Source of the DNA: Parasponia andersonii | Taxonomy: Eukaryota > Streptophyta > Magnoliopsida > Rosales > Cannabaceae | DNA: 64,000 nucleotides | NCBI GenBank assembly: GCA_002914805.1 | Contig: JXTB01000342.1 | Coordinates: forward strand, 1 to 64,000 | Direction: 5' to 3' | Shown: in pieces, positions 11,308-22,857 of the stretch | How the letters are laid out: each line of letters opens with the position of its first letter | Numbering within the stretch: the stretch's first letter is position 1 | The notes under the pieces: model-generated | What the model was told of the DNA's origin: nothing | What the model saw: the letters and a program-made list of their open reading frames with translations, nothing else | The model's database searches: none | Program-made: the position numbers and the translations under genes

Positions 11308-14300
11308 TTAGCGCCAGTATTGTGCCCACCGATGAATGGTCTCAACCATTTGAGGAAATAAGGCGCTAACACTCTCGTTGATTAGATCCTGGAAGAAATG
11401 AATTGAGGCTTCATCATCCAAGTCCAGCCGGAATTTCTCTTGGAGCTGCAACATCAAAAAACTCTCAGTCATAGAGAAAAATACAATTCAGTGACAGAAA
11501 TCAAATTTAGAGGAGAAATTTGAGGTCACCTTAAGAATGCCTTTTTCGGGGTCAGAGGCTATGTCAGGAATATTGGAACCCGCCATTAGATGAAACAAGT
11601 TCAAGATCAGATTACTAGATTTCCGGAGAATGTTGTATGCTTCACAACAATAAGACTTGAACCTCGTATAATATTGACTGCAGGAGGAAAAGAAAAAATA
11701 TCTCGTATAAAAATGTGACCCGGTGATAAAATAATTCCATTACAATTTAATTGAATTTTGTCCAGTAAAGTTCAGATGAAAAACACAACAATAGTCAAAG
11801 CTATTCATGAAAAGTACCTTTCAGCTCCACCCATAGCCTCAACCATTTCTTTGCAAAGCTTCATAGGTGGAGGAAATGGCTTAGGATCACGACCAAGAAT
11901 GAAGCCAAAATCAACATGGAAAAGACGCCCATCGTCCCGAAGGAGAAGGTTGTCAAGGTGCCTACAGAGTTCAGACCAAAAATATTAATGCTTTACATAT
12001 ATCCACTTCAAATTTGGTAATCGGAATGCCAAGTATTAAGTGTTCAGGTCCAATAGAATTAGTTATGCATGAAAGACATTATATAAATCCAGTTAATAAG
12101 ACACAGGAAACTTGATTCCAACCTTGGTTTACACATTTTGCTTACATGCACATCTATGTTGTTGGAACTTAGAATCCACAATGATTTTTCATGATTACCT
12201 GTCACCAATGCCCAGTATATATGTGATAACAGAGTAGCCAGCACAGCTCTTAATAAATGTTTCAAGACAGGTGGCTGTAACACCGAATGGTCCATGTTCA
12301 TCTGGATGAAACTTCTGTAGATAGCTTATAATGCTCCTATGCTCTGAGAGAATCTGGGTATTGAAAAACAAATCTAAGCAACAGCAAGCCATGGAAAGAT
12401 TGCAAATACTACAAACACCACAGCATTTCAATTAATAAGTGAGGCACATATTGCAGATGCATGTCTTTGTGCAAGCTTTTTGGCAGAGTAGCATTATCCA
12501 AAAATAACGGGCATTAGGTGCACTCATGCAGAGATCATTGTCACTTGCTCCTCAGATGACAAAATTTTGGTTACTGTTAACTTTAAGGTCGTTATAGACT
12601 ATAACCAGACATTACAGATACTAAATACTCAGTAATGCAGTCCCTTACGTTGTTGGAGGTTTATGCATAATTGTTGAGGGGTAATCAACCAAGCTCAAAG
12701 CAAGGAAAAGCTTGTGATTTAAATCTGATTTACCGAAGGAAAGTGTTCAATGTGATAATCCAAGTACATATATTCCTATTTAAGGGAAATTTCTAAACAA
12801 ATATCAGCTACATTAATTTTTGAAAAGTTAATATTGTTATGGGTGAAAAAAAAGTAACATTATTCAGCAAATAGCATCTTTAGATTTTAATACCTGTGCC
12901 AAAGAACGGGATGGAATAAATTCCAGCATTCCTTCGTCTTGTCCAGTAGCTAGCACCTTATAAGGAGTCAAGTATAAATCAAGATTTTCCAATTTAAGCA
13001 ATCGATCCATCAGAGATACCATTTGAACAACCTATAGGGACCACCAACCAACAAAATCATGGTCAGAACATGCGTTTGTGTGCGTCATACAAAGAGAGAC
13101 TAAGAAACAGAGCAATACTAGTTGGTCTTGCCGAATATCATCCCCCTTTTTAAAGATGATTTTGCAGCTTCCACCATTAGCTGTTCGAAATGTGAGGCGC
13201 AAAGGATGCAATGCACTCTTGAAAATTGACGACTCTAATGGCACAATCCCAGTGATAAGGACACCCGGAGCCACTGGCGACCTTATTGGCTAAAATTTAA
13301 CAAAGACAGAAAATGTAGTTGATGATAAAATTCTCAGGAGTTGCATGAGAGTGACTAAGATACAGTAGAAATATCTTCTAAATGCCACAGCAGCAATTCA
13401 ATCAAAAGGGACACTCAAACGCTCATTAGACAAAAACATTCAAGTAAAACACATTACCTCTTCAAAATAAGTAAGCTCACTGAGAAGGCCAGAAAGTAGC
13501 TGTCTAAGCTTTTCAATTTTCTTCTGAGTATTTCCACGTACATTTCTTACATCTCTCGTAATTGAACACAATTGAGCAGTCAATTCTGTCTGACGAACCA
13601 AACTTTGCCATAATTTAAATCCATCTTCATCTCCATTCACACCAGGAGGCAACTGCTACAAAGAGAATATAGTTATTGAACTAATCAAACAACTATTCAA
13701 ACAAGCATTATTTTCACCTTCAAGCCATTTTTACTTTTACCAAGCTTTGCATCTCAACTTCACACATGCCTGTATTTCTACTATCAAATATCTGCTATGA
13801 AATATTCGTGCAATGAGATTAGGATTTAGAATTAACGTTCCAATCTATTATCCGCTCTCAGAGAAACAAGATATATTAATGCATAAAAAAGATACGCTAG
13901 GACTTCCGGATTAGATGTAAATAGAAGCATAACTTGTGTAACAACGTAGCTGTAAAACTCACACCTTTATCATGTTTTCTTCCAAAATCTCATATGTACT
14001 GTAGAAACGTTTGGCATATGATGGATCATGAAGTTCCACAGCAACATACCAGCGAAGAAAGCTGGCAAACTCAATGTTCCTTAATGCTGTTAAAAGTCCA
14101 AACACTCAAGATATGATTAACAAGGAAACTGCTAATATTGTTAGTCTTGCGCTGGAATATGCATGCAAAGACAAATACAGACAAAACCAATACAGAACAC
14201 ATACAACGTTGCACAAGAAAAAGAGAAAGGCGAGATTTATCAGAACGTTCGAATCGTAGTGCCTGAACAAGTTGAAGCAAGTAGCACTGCAGCTCTTCAT

Positions 14301-16945
14301 CATCCGCTCTTTCAAGAACACTGACAGCATACGCACGAACCTGGCAGGAGTTAAACATAGACATTGTTGGATGTAAAACTAAACATTTGAAAAGAAGGAC
14401 TGAAACATCGAAGACACTTGAAAGACCATTAGGCTGTTGGAAAAACAAAGATAAGCATGAAAGATTTTATCTTGCAAATACCAACCTCTTCACTTTCGAA
14501 AAGAGGGGATAGTAACTCCAAAGCATCAGAAACATCAATCATTTCCCACCTGCCCATAAGTTCTAGTGCCTGCTTTGCTTCCTGCAAATACATCAATATA
14601 ATAATATTAAGGAGACGATCTACTCAGTATTCCCAAATGCCAAATATTAGAGTGATGATGGTTCAATTGCAATTAGCAGGTCCTAATAATCACAATTTTC
14701 AACTGAAAATCAACGTGAAGACAGCAATGGTTAATTGTTCAGGTCCTAATAAAGGGATTGTTTCTTTCTTCAAGAAGTCAATAGAGGCCCTCCTAAGCAA
14801 GCTGAATAATCACTTTAATCGAAGAAGGATAGCTGACCTGAACATCACTCCATTCAACACATCGGAGAAACTTTGTAAGAGCCCTCTTCTCAGACATTAA
14901 TGAGAAACGGAATTTCCACAACAGTTGCCTCTCATCTCCACTCAATGTCCTTGTTGGTGGATATTTCAGAATCCTTTGTATTGACCTAACGGTAAAGGCA
15001 GGCAGAATGATAACCACAAACTACTAAAAAATAAATCGGCTAACACATTAGAACACAAAATTAGGGATGAATAAGATTCTTTAGTGTAACACTTTAAAGC
15101 TTACTTTCTTTCATTGGAGCTTGGTTTAAGATCCCGGTCAATGATGCCACGGGTTAAACTCCTTGCAAGCTTTAGTTGCTTGTGCTCAGAAGGATTAATC
15201 TTTCCCACTTCTGGGTCCCAGACAATCACAATCTCATTCGTTGAAGCTATAGGTGACGGTAATAAGAAATTTGCTCCCGATTCCTACATTATCAACAAAT
15301 ACGAGTTATGACATTGACAATCATAGTCAGTTACATGATACTGACAAACTACCATACCTAAAGTCTGTGTTGATCTAAAAGACCAAATATACTTTTGATT
15401 TGCATTCAGTTCCAGATAGACAAACACATGTAAACATCAACTAACAATTTTCTTTGAATTTGATAACACCAAAACCAGCATTACCTGAAAAACAACTCGA
15501 TGTTCAAAGCCACAGAACTCAACAACCAGGTATAAATTAGAATTTCCATTTCTAGTGTTTTCACGTTCCTTGATTTTATCTATAGTTTTAAATGCAAGAC
15601 GATCTAGCCAGTCAACATGTTGGATCTGTCCCCTTTCATACTTATTCATAAGCTTCTCCAAGCGCTCCAGTTCCCCACGTTCATGCCTAGGTACCTGTAG
15701 ATAAACATTATTAGAAAATTACCATAAGTCTACAGATAGAATTCAAACCTAGAAATCAGTACACAACCTTTCCCGGAGTTGTTGTAGTAAATGATCCATC
15801 AGCTACTTTTCCTGGCCAAAGCCTGAGCTTCTGTTTCCCTGTTTTGAGCTGCCTTTTGCTATTAAAGAGAAGAATTGTGGCCCCACCGACCAATCCCTCG
15901 TCTTTCCCACAAGAAACGTCCCAAACCTAGAATACCAGGAAGAGCACCAATCTGTAAGACCTCGAATCTTATCTAGCACACAACTACTAACTCCTTAATA
16001 ATTGCACAAGCAGCACCACAGTATTCCACATAAGTTTTTAGCTAATAAAGCCTATACGATACATGAAAGAGCATGCCATTCCACTACTGATATTACGTAA
16101 TAATATATGTTCCGTTGCTTGACAATAACAGTAAAGCATAAGCACACAAAGTGAGTAAGCAAACGCTTACTGTGAAAGCAAGTTGTGAGTGACCAGTTAA
16201 GTCTCGATATTTCGTGCTAAATGTGATTAGTTCATTCCAACAATACGAGGGTCCTGCAGATTCCAACCTGGCAGAAAAGAAAAACCGGAACGATATAATT
16301 TAGCACTAAGTTCGACACAAAAAGAAGCCGCGGAAACTGATTAAATAGAATAAGCGAAAAGCGAATATAGAAATCAAAACCCTTGAAGCAAAAAAAGGGT
16401 ATAATCCCTGTGACAAGGATATAGTGAGTTGTAGAAACCTTGTTCTTGTCGGAAGGCCAAACGGAGCACCATCAATGTACAAAGCACACTCCGCATAAAG
16501 CTCCGCTCTTCTCTCATCGGTAGTGGAATCAACATCTGCCCCCCAGCATAGAATGTTAAGGACTCCATTAAGCCCATTACAATGTTCAATGTTCCAAGAG
16601 TTATTAGGGCAATTAAGGAATAGTATGCTAAAATTGGCCATTCCCCCCACAAAATAAAAAAAAAAAAAACTCGCTAATTCTAAACCAATAGACAAAATTT
16701 TAGACTTGTATTAACTTAACCCAATATCGCAATTTCTTGCCAAATTGCTTAATCCCATGCTAAGTTCACATTCAAGACATCAAATTAAACTCCATTATTT
16801 GAGCAATCGAAATTAGGGATTTGATAGAGGTACCTGAATTGGGGGATTTAGAAGGAGGCAAGTTCCCCTCCAACTTATCGATTCGGAAAGTCACCGGAAG
16901 ATTGATATCGCACGACAAGAAGAACCGGAACTCGCTACCACTCAT
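11308..16945 (-). CDS. VPS34: Class III phosphatidylinositol 3-kinase VPS34 (814 aa, 17 exons)
   Basis: It phosphorylates phosphatidylinositol at the 3 position on endosomal and autophagic membranes, in a complex with VPS15 and ATG6. Exons: 16834-16945, 16439-16535, 16171-16267, 15768-15926, 15485-15694, 15105-15283, 14838-14985, 14486-14581, 14205-14340, 13965-14086, 13458-13652, 13119-13289, 12894-13031, 12199-12353, 11818-11961, 11530-11677, 11308-11445. These sum to 2445 nt with phase kept throughout and give 814 aa, the length I recall for plant VPS34. Domains: N-terminal C2 ([36 protein letters not shown]), helical PIK domain ([20 protein letters not shown]), then the kinase domain with [17 protein letters not shown] (ATP lysine region), catalytic loop GIGDRHLDN, metal site HVDFGFILG and C-terminus HRWAQYWR. 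The start ATG matches the conserved N-terminus, and an in-frame stop lies just upstream. No broken residue was seen. Confidence 0.97.
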
Positions 16946-16956
16946 CTCTCATGCAT
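16935..16956 (-). promoter_or_regulatory. Two short upstream ATGs overlapping the VPS34 start
   Basis: Just 5' of the VPS34 ATG (16945-16943) lie two more ATGs in other frames. One at 16956 encodes four codons and stops at a TGA overlapping the main start as ATGA. One at 16952 encodes five codons and stops at a TAG at 16937-16935. A GA-rich and A-rich run precedes them. Whether they are transcribed depends on the start site, which the sequence does not show. Confidence 0.5.
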
Positions 16957-18515
16957 CGGGTTTTTTTTTTTTTTTTTTTCTCTCTCTCTCTCTTTTAATT
17001 ATGAATTATGAGATTTGCGAGCGTAATTATTTATTTGGAAGCCGAAGAGAAGAGTTTCAAATACAAAAACATCACCCGAAAAATTGAAATGTCTGTGCTG
17101 TCCGCCTACACCTGCAGAAAGCGGAGGAACTATTGGAGGAGGAGGCAGGAGAAGAAGTAACGCTGCCACGTCAGCGGCAAGGTTGATTTTGGGGCTCCCG
17201 TGCTGGGCTTCGTTTTAGGGAAAATGACGCTCCGTACTACTTTTTGAAAAAAATAGTACTAAAATTACAATTTTTCAGAATAATTATTATTCCGTACAGC
17301 ATTCATATCACATTTTTTTTTTCAAAAATTTTTTAGGTATTGGAAACCTAGAACCAATTTAGAAACTAGAAACCCAAAAATCAATTTAGTTTTCAGAATC
17401 ATATTTAGTTATTGTAACCCCAATAAACAGTTCTAAAAAAAAACAATGTAATTACCGGAATTTAGAAAACAAAAATTATTTAAAATTAGAAAAAAAAATA
17501 TTACTTAAAAATTCATTTAATTTGTTGGAAATTAAAACCAATTGATTTCTCTATAATTAAATTAGTTTCTTAAATTTTCAGTAACTAAATTAGTTTTTCG
17601 ATGTTTAATAAATAAAATATTTAGAAAAATATTATTAAATGTCTTGTGCGAAAAAAATAATTATTTTAAAAGGATTGTATTTTTTATATTATTTTTTAAA
17701 ACTTTGTTGGCCATGATCGGGGAGCGAGCTTCGTCTATGTGCCCAAATATTCTTCCCAACAAGCTGAGCAATGAAGGTGTGTTTTGTTTAACAACGTCTT
17801 TTTTGAAAAAACAAAATGCAAATAAATAAATGAATGGTAGATTTTTATGAATAAAATTTGGAGAGTACTTTAAAAAACCACTCATTTTGCTTATAACATA
17901 AAATATTTGTCAAGCAATCATTTAATGGATTCCTAGAATATTTTTGGTCAGCATTATTTGTCGAAATGTTGAAAAGTGCCTGGTTTATAACTCTAATGCG
18001 CCAGAATGTCAGTTCTAGTTGCCCTAAAATGTCACCGAATGCAATCTTTTAGTGGGTAGAGAATGGGAAAATGTAGCATATTTCTATGCAAGTCGGGATG
18101 AGAATTGAACCTCGTAGCGGACTATGAACCTGATCATTCAATTTGGTCCCTATGGATCAGTTATTTTAGATTGATCTTTGAGAAATCAAGCAAAACATTT
18201 CGCGAGTTAAAAACATTTTGCTAGATGTCATCTTCTATGTAAAGAGTTCATAACTTTAGAAATGCAACAGAGGAAAATCGTGAATTATAGAGAACCTCTA
18301 AAAACAAAACACTCCGTTGTTTTTATTCGAATTTAAATGCGAGTTTTGAAAGAATTTGTTGAGCGATTGGCTCACTCTATATTTGGCCGGGTAGAAGTTA
18401 CAAGTGAAACCCGTACAAACAAAGCAAACACCAATTTAAGTAACAAGCAGACTCCTACATTCATACAAATGCACTAGTTTTTGCATTAAGGTATATTAAT
18501 TGGTAACATTGTTGA
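16946..18515. other. Intergenic between VPS34 and MenB
   Basis: Contains the VPS34 5' leader and promoter (a poly-T then (CT)n run at about 16961-16994 on the plus strand, read as GA then A in the leader) and the MenB 3' UTR. Nothing else coding is supported; short open frames at 17644-17885 lack any recognisable protein. Confidence 0.6.
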
Positions 18516-20617
18516 TCAAGGTCGTCGAGGAAATTTCGAGAAATCAGGGCGTCTACGTTCCACATACGCCGTCTTCCCCTCGTTACCTTCTTCAGTGCCA
18601 TAAAATATAAGGGTGGCATCACCAGCAAGTTCCTACATCCATCATACAAATAACTTCACTAAATTATTGAATTTCAGGGAGAAAATAATAATACAAGGTT
18701 CTATTGTTCCCTGTGTTATAATTCAATGTTAAAGCTTAGGACATGAGTTATATTGTGTCAACAACATAGATGTGTTGAATTTGAGCAAGGAACCTGGAGC
18801 CCGGCATGACCATCATCAACTGCATTAAGAGCCGATTTCAGCACCCGAATCGCAGTCGGGCTGTTTCTCGATATCTCTCTGCACCATTTAATTGTTTCTT
18901 GCTCTAAATTCTCTAGCTGGACACAATTACAATAACCATGGAAAATTACTTAACTAATAACCCCTTGGAAGTGAAAAAAAAAGATGAAATTTGGTATGAG
19001 GTTCCTTTCCATTGCAAAAGCACTTACTGGTACAACTGTATTGACAAGTCCCATTTTCTCAGCTTCAGCAGCCGTGTAAAACCTTGCCATAAACCACATT
19101 TCACGTGCCTTTTTGGGCCCAACCTGATTAATTAACCAAATTCCATGTCAAGATTATGTACTCACTACCAGAAATTAAAATCTAGATATGCATAAAATCT
19201 ATATGATTTAGTCACAGCTCACTATGTTAACAAGTATTTTTTTCATTACAAGGTCTCAGCTTCAGAGCTTACCAAGCGGGACATAATGGAACTTCCATAG
19301 CCAGCATCAAAGCTTCCAACCTATTATAACTGGGTCAGGTTTAATATTGCAACCCTTTTAAAAGCTAAAAGCAGTAGAAGAAACCAACTTAATTATGCCT
19401 ATGATTAATTAAGTAAACAATTTTGAGATAAGCACCTTAGGACCTGTTTGACCAAAAATAGCATTGTCAGCTGCAATGGTTAGATCACACACCATATGTA
19501 GTACATGTCCTCCTCCAACAGCATAACCAGCAACCTTTATGTTATCAAATACGGACCATTCTTAGTACCAATAAGCTTTTTAATAATTAAAAAAAAAAAA
19601 ACTAATACAAAAGGTTCTTAATTAAAAAGTTCTTAACTTCAAAAGGCCCTTCCTAAAGGGCTTGAGCAGAATAAGTTTAAGAATAGTATACCATTGCTAT
19701 CACAGGCTTTGGTAGACGACGAATCTGCACCTGAAAAAGGAATTAAAAAAATAATAATAATTAACAATGACTTCCCAAGATACAATTTAGTGGTAAATAT
19801 CTAAACATAAGCCATGAAAACAGAGGAATAGCCAATTTATTATACCTGAAGATCTAAAACATTAAGACGACCAAAATTATCATAATCTGAATAACCGTCT
19901 GGCTTTCTTAAAGCCTGATCACCGCCACTACAGAAGGCTTTAGTTCCCTAATCGCCATTAAACACAAGATTAGCAGGAGATAACTCAAAATTAATGAATC
20001 TAAACACTTCTAATCCAAGAAGAAAACGAGATACCTTTCCCGTAAGAATGATTACTCCAATGGAACTATCGTCCCTCGCATCATTAAAAGCACGAATTAG
20101 CTCTTTTACCGTCTGCGGCCGGAACGCATTCCTTCTCTCCGGCCTATTAATCGTAATCTTTTTTTTTTTTTTTTAAATAAAAATAAAAATAAACGGAGTT
20201 ATCATTTCCATAATTATTATTAACTTAAATTCAAACTTTCATTTCATGTGTCACATTTCTACTGGTAAAATCTAAATGTTGAGGTTTAAGATTCGAATAC
20301 CGCCATTTTTATATTTAAAAAAATAATAATAATAAAAAGAATCAAAATAAAAATCTAACCTTTGCGATTCCTTCGCCGACAGATTTCTCGTACATAATGT
20401 CAACAAAGTCCTTACCAGAGTCATCACAAGCACATCTCCAAACGACAGGGTGAGTGGGAACTTCGCCGTGAATCCTATGATAGCTGTCGTTCATCGACGT
20501 ATTGGATAACCCGACGGAGCTCGGACTCGGGTCCGAATGACCCGGGACGAGATGGTTGTTGACTGATGCCAGTCTCCTCCTCATGGTGTTGAGGTCCTTC
20601 TCCGCAACTTTCTCCAT
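18516..20617 (-). CDS. MENB: 1,4-dihydroxy-2-naphthoyl-CoA synthase, peroxisomal (334 aa, 9 exons)
   Basis: It cyclises o-succinylbenzoyl-CoA to 1,4-dihydroxy-2-naphthoyl-CoA, a late step in phylloquinone (vitamin K1) synthesis. Exons: 20360-20617, 20035-20157, 19846-19947, 19692-19730, 19436-19534, 19273-19320, 19028-19123, 18794-18916, 18516-18632; 1005 nt in phase. The N-terminus carries RLASVNNHL, a match to the PTS2 peroxisomal signal R-L-x5-H-L. Crotonase-fold motifs follow: [54 protein letters not shown] (oxyanion-hole glycines), [19 protein letters not shown] and the C-terminus [12 protein letters not shown]. The ATG chosen is the first in frame and leaves the PTS2 near the N-terminus. 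The gene is also called NS or ECHID. It appears intact. Confidence 0.96.
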
Positions 20618-20711
20618 TGATAGATACCAAAAAAATGTCAGAAATATGAAGATTGCGACTACCAATGACTATATCACTCAACGATTTGATGAAGTGAACG
20701 TGAGTGAGTGA

Positions 20712-20720
20712 GTTTTATAC
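20712..20720 (-). promoter_or_regulatory. TATA box of the MenB gene
   Basis: On the minus strand the sequence reads GTATAAAAC, about 95 bases upstream of the MenB ATG, a normal plant TATA distance with a short leader. Confidence 0.5.
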
Positions 20721-21054
20721 TGAGCATGAAAAATTGAAGCGTATTCAATACAAAGATTTGTAAGATACGGGAAAATTTTATAGTAGCTTCGGAGGTTGGA
20801 CTTCGTTTTCTTGACCATTTTTCTTTTTTTTTTTTTTTTTATTACCTCCAGAGACAGTATGTCATTGGATAAGATTATCTGGATAAGGCGCGAGATGGAT
20901 TGTTATCGAAACGGTGCGTTTCAGGGACCACTAAAACGGTGGGCGAGGGTGTCGTTTTTATTAACAGGTCGTTTTGTGTATCATTGGAATATAAAACCGT
21001 GCGTTTAGGACCGTAAACAGAGTAAAAACTAAACAGCCAGCGAGTGGGCTTAGG

Positions 21055-21790
21055 GTATTTTAGATAGAGATGATAGAAAATAGGAAGGAAAAAAAAAAAT
21101 AGAGAGAAAAGAAAATACGTAGAATAGAAATGAAAATATTTTTCTTTTATAATTGTTTGGTATATAAGAAAAAAAATAGTTTAATTTAAAATAATAATTT
21201 TTTTTAATAATATTATTATTTAAATTTAATTATAAAAGTAGTTTTATAATTTAATTTATCAATATACTAATAAAATATTTTTCTTCTTATTTTTTCTTTA
21301 CTTTTGAGTGGAAAAAATTTGTGTAGGCTTCATTATTTTTTTTCTTCTATTTCTCTCTTACTAAACAACCTAATTTTTCAGTCTTTTTCAATTTTTCCAT
21401 CAAATTTTTTTTTTCTCTCCCTTTTTTTTTTTTGGTAGAGAAGAAAGAAAATAAGAGAGAATGAAAAATTAGGAGAAAAAAAAATATGTAAAATGAAAAG
21501 AAAAATATCTTTTCTCTATTATTGTTAAGTATGTCAGGAAAAAAAAAATATTTTAAAATAATTATTTTACTATTTTTTATTAAAATTTTAAAAATAATAT
21601 ACAAGGTTAATTTAGTAAATTTATTTTAAAACATTAGCAAATAAAAAACTTTTCTTTTTTTTTTCTCTATATTTTTAAGAGAAAAATATTTAAGTGTATC
21701 CTACCACTTTTTTTCCTTCTCTCTTTTCTCTCTCCTTTTCTCTTTCATACCTTTTTCCTTTTTACAAAACAACCCAAATTTTTATTTCCC
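21055..21790. repeat. Two adjacent copies of a degraded A/T-rich dispersed repeat
   Basis: Two related blocks (about 21055-21370 and 21370-21790) share a motif near 21110-21180 and 21480-21560: AAAATAYGTARAATRRAAA then ATATYTTTTCTYTATWATTGTT. Each ends with a CT-rich run and a phrase like CTAAACAACCTAATTTTT or CAAAACAACCCAAATTTTT. A third relative lies at 50085-50420 in the DRM intron. Probably MITE-derived; the ends were not defined. Confidence 0.5.
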
Positions 21791-22857
21791 TCAATTTTCT
21801 TTCTTCTTTTTTTTCTTCCTACCCTGCTCCTATTCAAGCCTCTGCCTCTCCGGTGATGTGTGGAGCCCGCTGTAACGGTGATTTTTTTATTAAATTTATT
21901 TTTCATGAGCCTACGGTGTTTTTTATTATTGTGAATTATTCTGTTATTACGTTGAACTCTTTTTTTTTTTTTTTTTGGGCTTGAATGCTGTTACGATTAT
22001 ATGCTGATTAATATACTAATATACTGAAATTAGTATGTGTAGTGTGTTATCTGTAATCTAAATTATACTGGTTATCAACCAAGATTTTTGTCTTGCTCAC
22101 GTCATTATTGGATTGAAACCTTTGATCTGCAATCCTACATTAAGCGACAAGCTTTAGCATTATTTTATTGAAGTTTGAAAGAGATAGTGGCTACTGGCTT
22201 AGTTTGTTTACACCATATGGGTTCGGTGAATGAGCCCATCATTTGTGTTTGCAACAGTAGCTTCCTGGGGCCTTCAATTTAATTTATGCTCCACGAAGAT
22301 CATGATCTCTTTATAAAACGCAGTCAGCATCTTTGTCGTTTCTCTACGTATTGAGTTTGGAACGTCCCTCACTTGTCATTGCTTACGCCAATGCGCTCCT
22401 TTGAAGTTTGAAGTTATACATGCGTATATATATATGTATTACATGTTCTTCTTCTCCTTTACCAAATGTTACTTGTTCTTGTACTCTTTCTCTTATATGT
22501 TCTCATAAACCCCAGTAAGTGTAGATACGGAACCTTTTATTTCATACTTTAGATGCAACCACTCGTATAATACTATGTCACTCAGGTCTCAAGCAATCTG
22601 GCCATAGCAATAAACAATGGCTTATACTGATATAGACTAATATAAATCTCAAGCTAAAAACCCAACTCTGTATGCTCTCTTACAATAGCAATGTAACCCT
22701 GCAAATGAGGTACTCCTACTAACTAGGACTGACTGATTGACAAAATGTACACAACTTAAAAAAATCTAAACCGGTAATGGTGTCGAAAGGGGTCAGGAAA
22801 TCATGCCGACCTCACAAGAGAATACACCATTCAGATGGTACTTTTCTGTATGAATTC

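Larger units (their letters stand above)
20618..22857. other. Intergenic between MenB and polygalacturonase 1
   Basis: The MenB promoter is at the left. 21055-21790 is an A/T-rich repetitive stretch (listed separately). The remainder (about 21800-22850) shows no gene; the right edge is probably the 3' UTR of the polygalacturonase. Confidence 0.6.

Noticed and set aside
11060..18120. tRNA-like T-arm phrases (for example GGGTTCGAGATC near 11070 and GAGAATTGAACCTC near 18105)
   Set aside because: No matching acceptor, D or anticodon stems could be formed around them.
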